Program-made: the position numbers and the translations under genes
DNA from: Solirubrobacter soli DSM 22325
Lineage (GTDB): Bacteria; Actinomycetota; Thermoleophilia; Solirubrobacterales; Solirubrobacteraceae
Direction: 5' to 3'
DNA length: 64,000 nt
Assembly: GCF_000423665.1 (NCBI RefSeq)
Contig: NZ_AUIK01000027.1
Coordinates: 1 to 64,000 of the forward strand
Shown: positions 8,393 through 16,670 of the stretch, piece after piece
Position numbering within the stretch: the stretch's first letter is position 1
Layout of the letters: each line of letters opens with the position of its first letter
Notes under the pieces: generated by a model
Database searches by the model: none
Told to the model about the DNA's origin: nothing
What the model saw: only the letters and a program-made list of their open reading frames with translations

Positions 8393-10771
8393 ATGGTCCG
8401 CCGTCTGACGTTGTTCCTCGCCCTGTTCCTCACCGTGGGCGGGGTCGCCCGCGCGGCCGAGCCCCCGAACCAGAACGATCCCTGCTCGAAGGCCGGCCGC
8501 AACACCTGCGGCACCGCTGGGGAGGGGTCCTACCGGAACTATCGGTATGGCATCCGCTGGTTCGGCGACTACCGCGGCGCGGTCGAAGGCGTCACCGGCG
8601 GGACCTTCTGCATCGACCTGCGGTTCTGGTACCCGTCGAAGAAGTTCGAGTACGAGAAGCGTTCCGCGTCCGGGCTGAAGAACAAGGACGGGGACGCGAT
8701 CTCGGCGGTGAACCTGCGCCGGATGAACCGCGCGCTGTGGCGCTACGGGCGCTCCAACGACGCCACCCAGCAGGCCGCGGTGATGGTCTACGTGCACCGG
8801 TTGATGGGCGACGGCGCGCCGGGAGAGGCCGACCCGAAGGCGCTCTCGGCGGCGAGCCAGTCGATCTACGCCAAGGTCGTGTCCGACGCGGAGCGCTTCG
8901 CCGGGCCGTACAAGGTCAAGGCGACGCTCCCGGACAAGCTGGTCGCGGGCCAGGAGGCGCAGCTGACCGTCGAGGTGCTGACGGCGGGCGGGCGCCGCGT
9001 GCCCAACGTGGATGTCGACTTGAAGGCGACCGGCGCCGAGGGGCTGCCGGACTCGGTCAACACGGGCACGAGCGGCGTCGCAAAGGCGCCGATCACGGGC
9101 ACCGATCCGGCGAAGGGCATCGACCTCGACGCGACCGCGGCGTCGCTGCCGGACGTCCTGCCGACGCTGTTCGCCCCGACCAAGGGGCAGTCGGTGCGCA
9201 ACGCGCAGCGGCTGGTCCAGGCGGCGGTCGCGAAGCCGAGCGCGTCGGTCCAGGCGCCGGTCCGCGCGCAGCCGACGCTGGCGACGCAGATCAGCGCCCA
9301 GACGGCGGCGCCCGGCTCGGAGATCTCCGACACGATCCTCGTCCAGGGGCTCGCCGGGCAGCGGGCGACGATCCAGGCCGCGCTCTACGGCCCGTATCCC
9401 TCCCGCGAGGCGATCAAGTGCGACGACACGCCGGTCTGGACCGGCACCGTCGAGGCGACGGCCGACGGGAACTACAACACGGCGCCGGTCAAGCTCGACA
9501 CGCCGGGCTACTACACGTACCGGGAGTCGATCGCCGAGAGCGACACGATCGCCGGGGTCGTGACCGCGTGCGCGGAGGTGTCGGAGACGACGATCGTCCG
9601 CGGCACCCCCAAGATCACGACGCAGGTCTCCGCCCAGGAGACCGCGCCCGGCGCCCAGATCACCGACTCGGCGATCGTGACCGGGCTCGGCAAGCTCGCG
9701 GCGACGGTCAACGTCGAGCTGTGGGGGCCGTTCCCGACCCGTGACGCGATCAAGTGCGAGGGCACGCCGTTCTGGACGGGCACGTTCCCGGCGGCCGGCG
9801 ACGGGACGTACACGACCGCCCCGGTCGCGCTGACCGCGGCGGGCTACTACACGTACCGCGAGTCGATCGCGGCCACGGAGGCCTTCGACGCCGTGGTCAC
9901 CAACTGCGGCGAGGCGTCGGAGACGACCATCGCCAAGGCCGCCCCGCAGGTCGAGACGGTCGTCTCGGACGCGGTGGTGCGCCCCGGCTCCGACCTCTCG
10001 GACACCCTGAAGGTCTCCGGGCTCGGCAAGACGCCGGTGCAGATCGAGGTCGAGCTCTTCGGCCCGTACGCGTCGCGGGCGGACATCGACTGCGCGGGCA
10101 CGCCGTACTGGAAGGGCACGGTCGACGCGAGCGCCGGCGACGGCACGTACACCTCGCCCAAGGCGACGGTGCGGCGGGTCGGCTTCTACGTGTTCCGCGA
10201 GAAGATCGCGGGGAGCGAGACCGTCGCGGCCCATCAGGCGGAGTGCCAGGTGGAGTCCGAGACCTCGCTCGGCGCGCCGGCCATCCTCGGCGGCCGCGGC
10301 GACAGCGTCGCCTACGTCGCCCAGGGCGGGGGCGGCCCGTCGAAGGTCAAGCTCGCCCGGCTCGGCATCGACGCTCCGGTCTCCGCGATCGGGATCGACA
10401 TGAAGTCGGGCGCGCTGGGCATCCCCGAGAACATCAAGCGGGTGGGTTGGTGGCGTGACGGCGCGACCCCCGGCGACGAGGCCGGCACGGCGCTGATCGC
10501 CGGCCACGTGGACAGCGCCAAGGCCGGCGCTGGGGCGTTCTACGCGCTCAAGAGCGCCCGCCGCGGCGACATCGTGACCGTCCAACAGGGTGGCAAGACC
10601 CTCAAGTACCGCGTGACGACGATCAAGATCATGCGCAAGGCGCAGCTGCCGACCAACATCTACACCCGCGCCGGCTCGCCGAAGCTCGTCCTGGTGACGT
10701 GCGGCGGCCCGTTCGACGCCAAGATCGGCCACTACCGCGACAACGTCGTCGTGACCGCCGTCCCGGCCTGA
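8393..10771 (+). CDS. Secreted adhesin-like protein with C-terminal class F sortase domain
   Basis: A 792-aa exported protein (signal peptide ending GVARA). The N-terminal domain (about residues 30-165) carries GGTFCIDLRFWYP and an Ala/Arg helix, which loosely resembles thioester/TQXA-type adhesin heads. An Ig-like domain follows, then three tandem repeats of about 110 aa (nucleotides 9278-10275), each with paired Cys (EAIKC..., C.E.SETT). The last about 150 residues are a class F sortase domain with His705 in AGHVDS, Cys770 in VTCGG and Arg782 in HYRDNVVV, so the catalytic triad looks intact. Class F sortases are normally about 200-aa stand-alone membrane enzymes, so this fusion is odd. Start chosen at ATG 8393; an upstream GTG at 8375 is in frame but adds no plausible signal sequence. 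Confidence 0.85.
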   Translation: MVRRLTLFLALFLTVGGVARAAEPPNQNDPCSKAGRNTCGTAGEGSYRNYRYGIRWFGDYRGAVEGVTGGTFCIDLRFWYPSKKFEYEKRSASGLKNKDGDAISAVNLRRMNRALWRYGRSNDATQQAAVMVYVHRLMGDGAPGEADPKALSAASQSIYAKVVSDAERFAGPYKVKATLPDKLVAGQEAQLTVEVLTAGGRRVPNVDVDLKATGAEGLPDSVNTGTSGVAKAPITGTDPAKGIDLDATAASLPDVLPTLFAPTKGQSVRNAQRLVQAAVAKPSASVQAPVRAQPTLATQISAQTAAPGSEISDTILVQGLAGQRATIQAALYGPYPSREAIKCDDTPVWTGTVEATADGNYNTAPVKLDTPGYYTYRESIAESDTIAGVVTACAEVSETTIVRGTPKITTQVSAQETAPGAQITDSAIVTGLGKLAATVNVELWGPFPTRDAIKCEGTPFWTGTFPAAGDGTYTTAPVALTAAGYYTYRESIAATEAFDAVVTNCGEASETTIAKAAPQVETVVSDAVVRPGSDLSDTLKVSGLGKTPVQIEVELFGPYASRADIDCAGTPYWKGTVDASAGDGTYTSPKATVRRVGFYVFREKIAGSETVAAHQAECQVESETSLGAPAILGGRGDSVAYVAQGGGGPSKVKLARLGIDAPVSAIGIDMKSGALGIPENIKRVGWWRDGATPGDEAGTALIAGHVDSAKAGAGAFYALKSARRGDIVTVQQGGKTLKYRVTTIKIMRKAQLPTNIYTRAGSPKLVLVTCGGPFDAKIGHYRDNVVVTAVPA
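9278..10275 (+). repeat. Three tandem ~110-aa Cys-containing repeats within the sortase fusion gene
   Basis: Units begin near 9278, 9608 and 9938 with a period of about 330 nt. Each encodes 'QVSAQ..APG..I.D...V.GL', then 'V.L.GP..SR..I.C..TP.W.GT', 'GDGTYTT..V', 'GYYTYRESIA' and a closing 'C.E.SETT'. Two Cys per unit could form an intra-domain disulfide. The repeats are divergent enough at DNA level that recent slippage is unlikely. Confidence 0.85.
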
Positions 10772-11361
10772 TGCTCCTCGCGCATCGGGGGAAGTCGCCG
10801 ACGGTCGATCCGAGCGCCTACGTGGCGCCGAACGCGATCGTCTGCGGCGACGTCCGGATCGGCCCGGACAGCCGCGTCCTGTTCGGCGCGGTGCTGACGG
10901 CCGAGGACGGGCGGGTGGATGTCGGCGCGCGCTGCGTGATCATGGAGAACGCGCTCGTCCGCGGGCGAGCGCAGCACCCGGCGGACATCGGCGACGACGT
11001 GCTGATCGGCCCGCACGCCCACGTCAACGGCGTGCGGATCGAGAACGGGTGCTTCATCGCGACCGGCGCGGCGCTCTTCCCCGGCGCCCGCGTGGGCGCG
11101 GGCAGCGAGGTCCGCATCCACGGCGTCGTCCAGGTCAACACCGTGCTCGACCCCGGATCGACCGTCCCGATCGGCTGGATCGCGGTCGGCGACCCGGCAC
11201 AGATCCTCCCGCCCGACCGTCACGAGGACATCTGGGCCATCCAGCGCGAGCTCGACTTCCCCGGCACCGTCTACGGCATCCCGCGCGGCACCGACGCGAC
11301 GACGATGATGCGCGGCCAGGCGGAGTGGTTCGCCGCCCACCGCGGCGACGCCGAGACCTAG
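10771..11361 (+). CDS. Gamma-carbonic-anhydrase-like hexapeptide-repeat protein
   Basis: Left-handed beta-helix protein of 196 aa of the gamma-class carbonic anhydrase/PaaY/YrdA type. Hexapeptide repeats (VDPSAYVAPNAIVCGDVRIGPDSRV and following turns) span about residues 12-140, and a C-terminal helix (DIWAIQRELDFPGTVYG) packs against the helix in homologues. Candidate metal His residues are in RAQHP, GPHAHVNG and RIHGVV. Start ATG 10771 shares a base with the TGA of the sortase fusion gene (TGATG), suggesting translational coupling. Whether it hydrates CO2 or is a catalytically inactive relative cannot be decided here. Confidence 0.85.
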   Translation: MLLAHRGKSPTVDPSAYVAPNAIVCGDVRIGPDSRVLFGAVLTAEDGRVDVGARCVIMENALVRGRAQHPADIGDDVLIGPHAHVNGVRIENGCFIATGAALFPGARVGAGSEVRIHGVVQVNTVLDPGSTVPIGWIAVGDPAQILPPDRHEDIWAIQRELDFPGTVYGIPRGTDATTMMRGQAEWFAAHRGDAET

Positions 11362-11365
11362 GCCA

Positions 11366-12313
11366 GTGCTCCTGCCGATCTCTCCCGACGACGTCGCGGC
11401 GGCGGCCCGGCGCCTCGAGGACGTGGCGAACCGCACGCCGGTGCTGACGAGCCGAGCGCTCGACGAGCGCCTCGCCGCGACGGTGTTCATGAAGGCGGAG
11501 TCCTTCCAGCGCGGGGGCTCGTTCAAGTTCCGCGGCGCGTACAACAAGGTCGCGTCGTTGTCGGAGCGCGAACGCGCCCGCGGCGTGGTCGCGTCCTCGT
11601 CGGGCAACCACGCGCAGGCGCTGGCGATCGCCGCCTCGCTGGCGGGCACGCGCGCGACGATCTTCATGCCGCAGGACGCGCCCGCGTCCAAGCGCGCCGC
11701 CACCGAGGGCTACGGCGCGCGGGTGATCGAGTGGGACCGCTACGCCGATGACATCGAGACGATCGTGGAGGAGTTCGCCGAGCGCGAGGGTCTCGCGATG
11801 GTCCACCCCTACGACGACCCGTTGATCATGGCCGGGGCGGGGACCTCGACCCGGGAGCTGCTCGAGGAGGCCGGCCCGCTGGACCTGGTGGTGGTCCCGG
11901 CCGGGGGCGGCGGCCAGATCGCGGGCGGCGCCGTCGCCGCGGCTCCCACCCGTGTGATCGGCGTCGAGCCGGCCGCGGTCGGCCAGTGGGCCGCGGCGAT
12001 CGCCGCCGGCCGCCCCGCGCCGATCGATGTCCAGCGGACGATCGCCGACGGTCAGCAGGTGCGCGCGCCCGGGCACCTGACATTCGCCGTCACGAAGGCG
12101 CTGGTCGAGGACGTCGTCGGCGTCAGCGACCCGCAGCTGCTGGACGCGATGCGGTACCTGTTCGAGCGGCAGAAGCTCGTCGTCGAGCCGAGCGGAGCGA
12201 GTGCGCTCGCGGCGATCCTGGCCGGCTTGATCGACGTCCGCGGCCTGCGGGTGGGCGTGATCCTCTCCGGCGGAAACATCGCCATCGACCGCTTCCTGCA
12301 ACTGATGTCATGA
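11366..12313 (+). CDS. PLP-dependent threonine/serine dehydratase
   Basis: Fold-type II PLP enzyme predicted to deaminate threonine to 2-oxobutyrate, or serine to pyruvate. The Schiff-base lysine is Lys54 in GSFKFRGAYN; SSGNHAQALA (about 88-97) binds the substrate carboxylate; the Gly-rich PAGGGGQIAGG loop holds the PLP phosphate; and a Ser in VILSGGNI near the C-terminus fits the pyridine-nitrogen contact. At 315 aa it lacks the ACT regulatory domain of biosynthetic IlvA, so it resembles catabolic threonine ammonia-lyases or serine racemases. GTG start at 11366, 4 nt after the preceding stop. It ends 6 nt inside the convergent LysR gene. Confidence 0.92.
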   Translation: MLLPISPDDVAAAARRLEDVANRTPVLTSRALDERLAATVFMKAESFQRGGSFKFRGAYNKVASLSERERARGVVASSSGNHAQALAIAASLAGTRATIFMPQDAPASKRAATEGYGARVIEWDRYADDIETIVEEFAEREGLAMVHPYDDPLIMAGAGTSTRELLEEAGPLDLVVVPAGGGGQIAGGAVAAAPTRVIGVEPAAVGQWAAAIAAGRPAPIDVQRTIADGQQVRAPGHLTFAVTKALVEDVVGVSDPQLLDAMRYLFERQKLVVEPSGASALAAILAGLIDVRGLRVGVILSGGNIAIDRFLQLMS

Positions 12314-13201
12314 CCGGCCGGCGGCGAGCCACGCCCAGAACGCAGTCGTCGCCGCGCTCGCCCGGCCCCGCCGGCGGACGGCGCGCAGCTCGCGGTGCAG
12401 ACCGCCGTCGCGCAGCGGCAGCGCGTGGACGGTGCCGGCCGTCAGCTCGGCCTCGATCGCCAGCCGCGACAGCAGCGTGAAGCTCCCGCCGTCGAGCGCG
12501 CGCTTGACGCTCTGAAAGCTCGCGAGCTCCAGGGCGGGGGTGAGTTCGATGCCGGCCTCGCGTAGCGCGGCGGCGGCGACCGCGCGGGTGCCGGAGCCGG
12601 ACTCGCGGGTCACATAGGCGTCCGTGACGAGCTCGCGGGCGGTGACCGACGTGCGGCGCGCCCAGCGGTGGCCGGAGGCGACGACGACCACGATCTCGTC
12701 GCGCCACACGTCGATCGCCTCGAACTCGTCGAGCGGGTCGAGACCCTCGACGAGGCCGATGTCGACCTCGCCCGCGCGCAGCCGCGCGAGCACGCCGGTC
12801 GAGTTGACGATGTCGACCGTCGCCCGCAGGCCCGGGTGGGCGAGCCGGAACTCGGCGAGCCAGCCGGGGAGGAGGAACTCGCCCGTCGTGTGGCTGGCGG
12901 CCAGCGACAGGACGCTCGCGGTCGCGGCCCGGCGGTCGGCGATCGTCGCCTCCGCCCGCACGAGCGCCAGGACCGCCTGCTTGGCCTCCGGGTACAGCAA
13001 CCGCGCGTCCTCGGTCGCTCGCAGCCCGAACCGCCCGCGTTCAAAGAGCGTGACCGCGAGCCGCTTCTCGAGGTTGCGGATGCGCTTGGTCACCGCGGAC
13101 GCGGTCAGGTCGAGCGCGTCGGCGGCGCCGTGGATGCTCCCGACCTCCATCGCCACCGTGAACGCCACGAGCTCTGACCCGGAGAGTGGCGTGGCGTTCA
13201 T
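12308..13201 (-). CDS. LysR-family transcriptional regulator
   Basis: A 297-aa DNA-binding regulator. The winged-helix N-terminus (residues 8-65) has SIHGAADALDLTASAVTKRI, a typical LysR helix-turn-helix, followed by EKRLAVTLFERGR. The effector-binding domain (about 90-290) is of the periplasmic-binding-protein type (VDIGLVEGLDP, VASGHRWA). The last residues fall inside the convergent dehydratase end. Its start lies 161 nt inside the 3' part of the upstream transporter reading frame, which is unusual. The likely regulated gene is the adjacent transporter or the dehydratase, by proximity only. Confidence 0.9.
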   Translation of the reverse strand: MNATPLSGSELVAFTVAMEVGSIHGAADALDLTASAVTKRIRNLEKRLAVTLFERGRFGLRATEDARLLYPEAKQAVLALVRAEATIADRRAATASVLSLAASHTTGEFLLPGWLAEFRLAHPGLRATVDIVNSTGVLARLRAGEVDIGLVEGLDPLDEFEAIDVWRDEIVVVVASGHRWARRTSVTARELVTDAYVTRESGSGTRAVAAAALREAGIELTPALELASFQSVKRALDGGSFTLLSRLAIEAELTAGTVHALPLRDGGLHRELRAVRRRGRASAATTAFWAWLAAGRS

Positions 13202-14153
13202 CGGCGACCATTCTGGCGGTGTTGGTCGCGGCGGTCAGCCACGCGCCGACCAGGAAGACATAGAGCGCGACGGCGAGCCACCCGAGCGCGATCGAGCCGC
13301 TGTGGCGGGCGAGCTCGCTGGTTCCGGTGACCACCGTGCCGACGGGGAACGTGAAGCTCCACCACGTCAAGGAGAAGCGCAGGCCCGGCGTGCGGATCGT
13401 GATCGCTGCCGCGATTGCCATCCACAGCAGCGCGAAGCCGAGGACCGGCATCCCGTAGAGCACGCCGGCGAAGCTCGGGAGGCCGGCGACGTCGGCCAGC
13501 AGGTTGGCGGCGGTGATCGACTGGCCGAGCGGGCCGAGCACGATCCAGAGCGTCGGGACCAGTGCCGCCGGCCCAACTCCGTGGTGCAGCAGCTTGTTCC
13601 AGAGCACGGCGATCACGACGAACGCGGCCAGCAGGCTCAGCCCGAACATCGCCCCGCAGGCGAGCAGCAGGTCGAGGCGGGCCTCGCCAGGCGGCAATCG
13701 GTCGATCAGTGCCGCTCCGGTCGCCGCCGACACCATCGGCGCGACGACCGGCATCAGCCACGCGCCCCACGCGCTGTCGGGCGCGAACTCGTGGCGAGTG
13801 AACATCAGGTACGGGACCGCGACCGCCGCGGCGAGCCCGGTCAGCGTGCCCGCGGTCCACAGCACCACGTCGATCCCGACCGGCAGGCCGAGCAGCAGCG
13901 AGCCGGCGCCGACGGTCATGAGCGCCATCGGCGGCGCGCCGTAGAACGGCACCATCGCGGGGTTGCGCGCGTGCGCCAGGAACTCCCGCCAGCGCAGCGC
14001 GGTCGCCACGACCAGCCCCGCCAGCAGCGTCGCGGCGAGGCACCAGACGCTGAACGCCGCGTCGTGCAGCGTCTCGGAGCGGTGGGGGAGGAGCAGCGCG
14101 GCGTTGGCCACGATGCCCGTTCCCATCACCGTCGCGTACCAGTTGGGAGCCAT
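13041..14153 (-). CDS. TDT-family (TehA/SLAC1-like) membrane transporter
   Basis: Predicted ten-helix transporter of the tellurite-resistance/dicarboxylate (TDT) family, which includes TehA, sulfite exporter Ssu1 and the plant SLAC1 anion channel. It opens with NWYATVMGTGIVANA, the family's N-terminal helix, and carries the conserved 'FSLTWWSFTFPVGTV' helix late in the protein. The recognisable domain ends near residue 320 (NTARMVADE), yet no in-frame stop occurs until 13041, adding an Arg/Gly-rich tail of about 50 residues that overlaps the LysR gene in another frame. A lost stop codon or a sequence error is possible. ATG start at 14153. Substrate not predictable. Confidence 0.87.
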   Translation of the reverse strand: MAPNWYATVMGTGIVANAALLLPHRSETLHDAAFSVWCLAATLLAGLVVATALRWREFLAHARNPAMVPFYGAPPMALMTVGAGSLLLGLPVGIDVVLWTAGTLTGLAAAVAVPYLMFTRHEFAPDSAWGAWLMPVVAPMVSAATGAALIDRLPPGEARLDLLLACGAMFGLSLLAAFVVIAVLWNKLLHHGVGPAALVPTLWIVLGPLGQSITAANLLADVAGLPSFAGVLYGMPVLGFALLWMAIAAAITIRTPGLRFSLTWWSFTFPVGTVVTGTSELARHSGSIALGWLAVALYVFLVGAWLTAATNTARMVADERHATLRVRARGVHGGDGGREHPRRRRRARPDRVRGDQAHPQPREAARGHAL

Positions 14154-14226
14154 GCCGCCAGCTTGCCCGAGCCCGGCGGCACGTCCCAGTCGGATCAGGC
14201 CGCGTTCGTTTCCAATCTGGAAACGA

Positions 14227-14877
14227 CTAGCGGTTGCCGAACAGGTTCAGCAGCGAGAGGAAGATGTTGATGATCGAGACGAAGATGCCCGTCGCGAGCC
14301 AGACGACGTCGTCCTCGGTGGCGTGCTTGCGCACGTAGTTGAAGTCGACCAGGATCAGCAGCGCCGAGGCGGCGAGGATGATCAGTGAGATGAACGGCGA
14401 GAGCGAGCCGATCCCGCCCACGAAGATCGCCACGATCGAGACGACGACGGCGCCGAGGACGATGAACGACAGCGGGCGCGCCCAGCCGGACACGTCCTTG
14501 CTCCAGGCGAAGCCGGCCGCGCCCATGCCGACCACGGTCAGCGCGGTCAGCGCGGCGGCGCTGGTCACGACGCCGGGCTGCGACTCGAAGTAGTAGTTCA
14601 GGACCGGCCCGAGCCCGAACCCGATCAGCGCCGCGAGCGCGGCGAGCCAACCGATGCCCAGCGGGCCGTAGCGCAGCGGGCGCACGAAGTTCTGGACCAG
14701 CAGCATGCCGAGGCCGGCGAACGACAGCAGCCGCGCGGTCCCGAAGCTCAGATCACGGCCGAGGTAGGTCCCGAGGGCACAGAGCCCGAGGGCTGCGCCG
14801 ACGAGGAACAGGACCTGGCCCATGATCGTGGGCACACTCCGCGCGCGTACGGAAGATGAGGCCGCAATGAAAGACAT
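14227..14877 (-). CDS. Bax-inhibitor-1-like membrane protein
   Basis: A 216-aa integral membrane protein with about seven hydrophobic helices, ending in the BI-1/YccA signature (LLILVDFNYVRKHATEDDVVWLATGIFVSIINIFLSLLNLF). BI-1 proteins are pH- or calcium-sensitive membrane leak channels in the few cases studied. A second copy of similar size lies at 36886-37536. The start is uncertain: ATG 14877 gives an N-terminal cytoplasmic stretch like that of the paralogue, whereas ATG 14823 would begin directly at the first helix. Confidence 0.88.
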   Translation of the reverse strand: MSFIAASSSVRARSVPTIMGQVLFLVGAALGLCALGTYLGRDLSFGTARLLSFAGLGMLLVQNFVRPLRYGPLGIGWLAALAALIGFGLGPVLNYYFESQPGVVTSAAALTALTVVGMGAAGFAWSKDVSGWARPLSFIVLGAVVVSIVAIFVGGIGSLSPFISLIILAASALLILVDFNYVRKHATEDDVVWLATGIFVSIINIFLSLLNLFGNR

Positions 14878-14892
14878 GCACTACAGGATAGT

Positions 14893-15771
14893 TCAGCCGC
14901 CCGTCACGTCGCGCCGGATGAAATGGGTGAAAGCCCAGGCCAGAGCGGGCACGGCGAACAACGCGCTCGTCCACGCCGCGCGAATCACCGGAGTCCAGTC
15001 GATCGGGTCGCGCAGGAGGCCCTGCCACGCGTTGAACTGGGTCGGCAGCAGGTAGGGGCGCAGGAAGTCGAGCGCGGAGATGATCCCCAGCAGCTGCATG
15101 ATCAGCGACAGCATCAGGGTCGCCACGACCGCGGCGGCGCTGTTGCGGGTGACGGTCGAGAGCAGGAGCGCCAGCGAGGCGACCGCCATCGTCGGCAGGA
15201 AGTACGTGAGCGTGGTCGCCCCGAGCAGCACGAGCGAGCGCTCCGTGGAGATCTTGTTGCCCGACAGCGAGACCAAGGGGTCGAAGCCCCAGATCAGACC
15301 GCCGATCACGAGCCCGATCCCGACATAGAGCACCAGCGCGGCGAACGCATAGGTGAAGGCGGCCAGCACCTTGGCCACGAAGATCTGCCAGCGGTCGACC
15401 GAGCGGGTGAAGATCGTCTTCAACGTGCCGTTGCCGTCCTCGTTGGCGACGATGTCGCCCGCCACGAGCGCGGTGATCAACGGGAAGAACCAGAACGCGG
15501 CGAAGTACAGGCCGACGAGCGGGATCGCCACGCCGGACTCGCGCACATAGTCCGCGAACGGGATGCCCTCCGGGCCGGAGTCGTCGGCCAGCAGCGCGGT
15601 GATGAAGATCAGCGGGACGAGCAGCGCGCAGCCGAGGCCGATGAACGTGCGCTTCTGCGCGCGCAGCTTGCGCAGCTCCCACGCGTAGACGGTGCGCACG
15701 CCAGGACGTCGCACGACGTGCTGCGCCGCCACTTCGCGCGGCCGGGCCACCTCTGAAGCATGCGCGCTCAC
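14893..15771 (-). CDS. ABC-2 type transporter permease
   Basis: Six-helix ABC-2 exporter permease of 292 aa. After a cytoplasmic lead (VYAWELRKLRAQKRTF) come TM segments near residues 45-62, 85-110, 135-165, 180-205, 210-235 and 265-282; the conserved 'GNGTLKTIFTRSVDRWQIFVAKVL' stretch follows the second. Its GTG start overlaps the TGA of the ATP-binding gene by 4 nt (GTGA), so the two are coupled. With the upstream ATPase and LolA-like gene it forms a three-gene minus-strand operon. Substrate unknown. Confidence 0.92.
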   Translation of the reverse strand: MSAHASEVARPREVAAQHVVRRPGVRTVYAWELRKLRAQKRTFIGLGCALLVPLIFITALLADDSGPEGIPFADYVRESGVAIPLVGLYFAAFWFFPLITALVAGDIVANEDGNGTLKTIFTRSVDRWQIFVAKVLAAFTYAFAALVLYVGIGLVIGGLIWGFDPLVSLSGNKISTERSLVLLGATTLTYFLPTMAVASLALLLSTVTRNSAAAVVATLMLSLIMQLLGIISALDFLRPYLLPTQFNAWQGLLRDPIDWTPVIRAAWTSALFAVPALAWAFTHFIRRDVTGG

Positions 15772-16670
15772 GCGGCGGCCCCCTCGGTCATCCGGAAGAA
15801 CAGCTCCTCCAAGGTCGCGGTGCGGGGGACGAGCGCGAGCAGCCCGATGTCCGCCTGCGCCAGCTCCAGGGTAAGCGCCGCGACCTCGCGCTCCTCGGCG
15901 GCGAACTCGATCCCGCCGCCATTCACGGTCACGTCGAAGGCCCGCGAGGCGATCTCCGCCGCGGCCTCGTCGTCGGTCGTCCGCAGCGTGTAGCGCCCGC
16001 CGGTCGAGGCGATCAGCTCGTGCAGCTCGCCCTCGTAGACCACCCGCCCGCGACTCACGATCGCGACGCGATCGCAGAGATCCTCGACCTCGTCCATCAG
16101 GTGCGAGCTCAAGAGCACCGTCAGCCCGTCCTCGGCCAGCCGGTGCACGAGCGCGCGCATGTCGCGCATGCCCGCCGGGTCCAGCCCGGTCGTGGGCTCG
16201 TCGAGCAGCAGGAGCTTCGGATCGCGCAACAGCGCCCCGGCGATGCCGAGGCGCTGCTTCATGCCGTGCGAGTAGCCGCGGACCTTGTCGTGCGCGCGGC
16301 CCGCGAGGTCCACGGTCTCCAAGGCGTCGTCGATGCGTTCAGGCGCGTCGCCGCCGTCGAGGGCGGCGACGAGCTCGAGGTTCTTGCGCCCCGACATGTA
16401 CGGGTAGAAGCGCGGCGCCTCGACGAACCCCGCCACCCCGTCGAGGGCGCGGGCGCCCTCGAGCAGCGGGTCGCGGCCGAACAGCGCCGCGGAGCCCTCG
16501 TCGGGCCGGATCAACCCGAGCAGCATCCGCAGCGACGTCGTCTTCCCGGCCCCGTTGGGCCCGAGGTAGCCGTAGACGTCGCCGGCCCGGACCGTCAGGT
16601 CGACGTGGTCGACGGCGGTCACCGGCCCGTAGCGCTTGACGAGGCCGCGCGCCTCGATCGCCGCGCTCAC
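15768..16670 (-). CDS. ABC transporter ATP-binding protein
   Basis: The 300-aa ATPase that powers the ABC-2 permease downstream. Walker A is GPNGAGKTTS (about residues 38-47), the signature motif is YSHGMKQRLGIAGAL, Walker B is LLLLDEPTTGLDP, and the H-loop is LLSSHLMDEVE. The C-terminal about 80 residues are the extra domain common in drug/antibiotic-type ABC-2 ATPases and end with ELFFRMTEG. The GTG start at 16670 overlaps the stop of the LolA-like gene (GTGA), so I reject any longer upstream extension. Confidence 0.95.
   Translation of the reverse strand: MSAAIEARGLVKRYGPVTAVDHVDLTVRAGDVYGYLGPNGAGKTTSLRMLLGLIRPDEGSAALFGRDPLLEGARALDGVAGFVEAPRFYPYMSGRKNLELVAALDGGDAPERIDDALETVDLAGRAHDKVRGYSHGMKQRLGIAGALLRDPKLLLLDEPTTGLDPAGMRDMRALVHRLAEDGLTVLLSSHLMDEVEDLCDRVAIVSRGRVVYEGELHELIASTGGRYTLRTTDDEAAAEIASRAFDVTVNGGGIEFAAEEREVAALTLELAQADIGLLALVPRTATLEELFFRMTEGAAA

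Noticed and set aside
7451..10732. Very long open frame on the minus strand (about 1093 codons)
   Set aside because: It lies opposite the NHL and sortase-fusion genes, is Arg/Asp-rich without any domain, and is a typical GC-rich antisense shadow.
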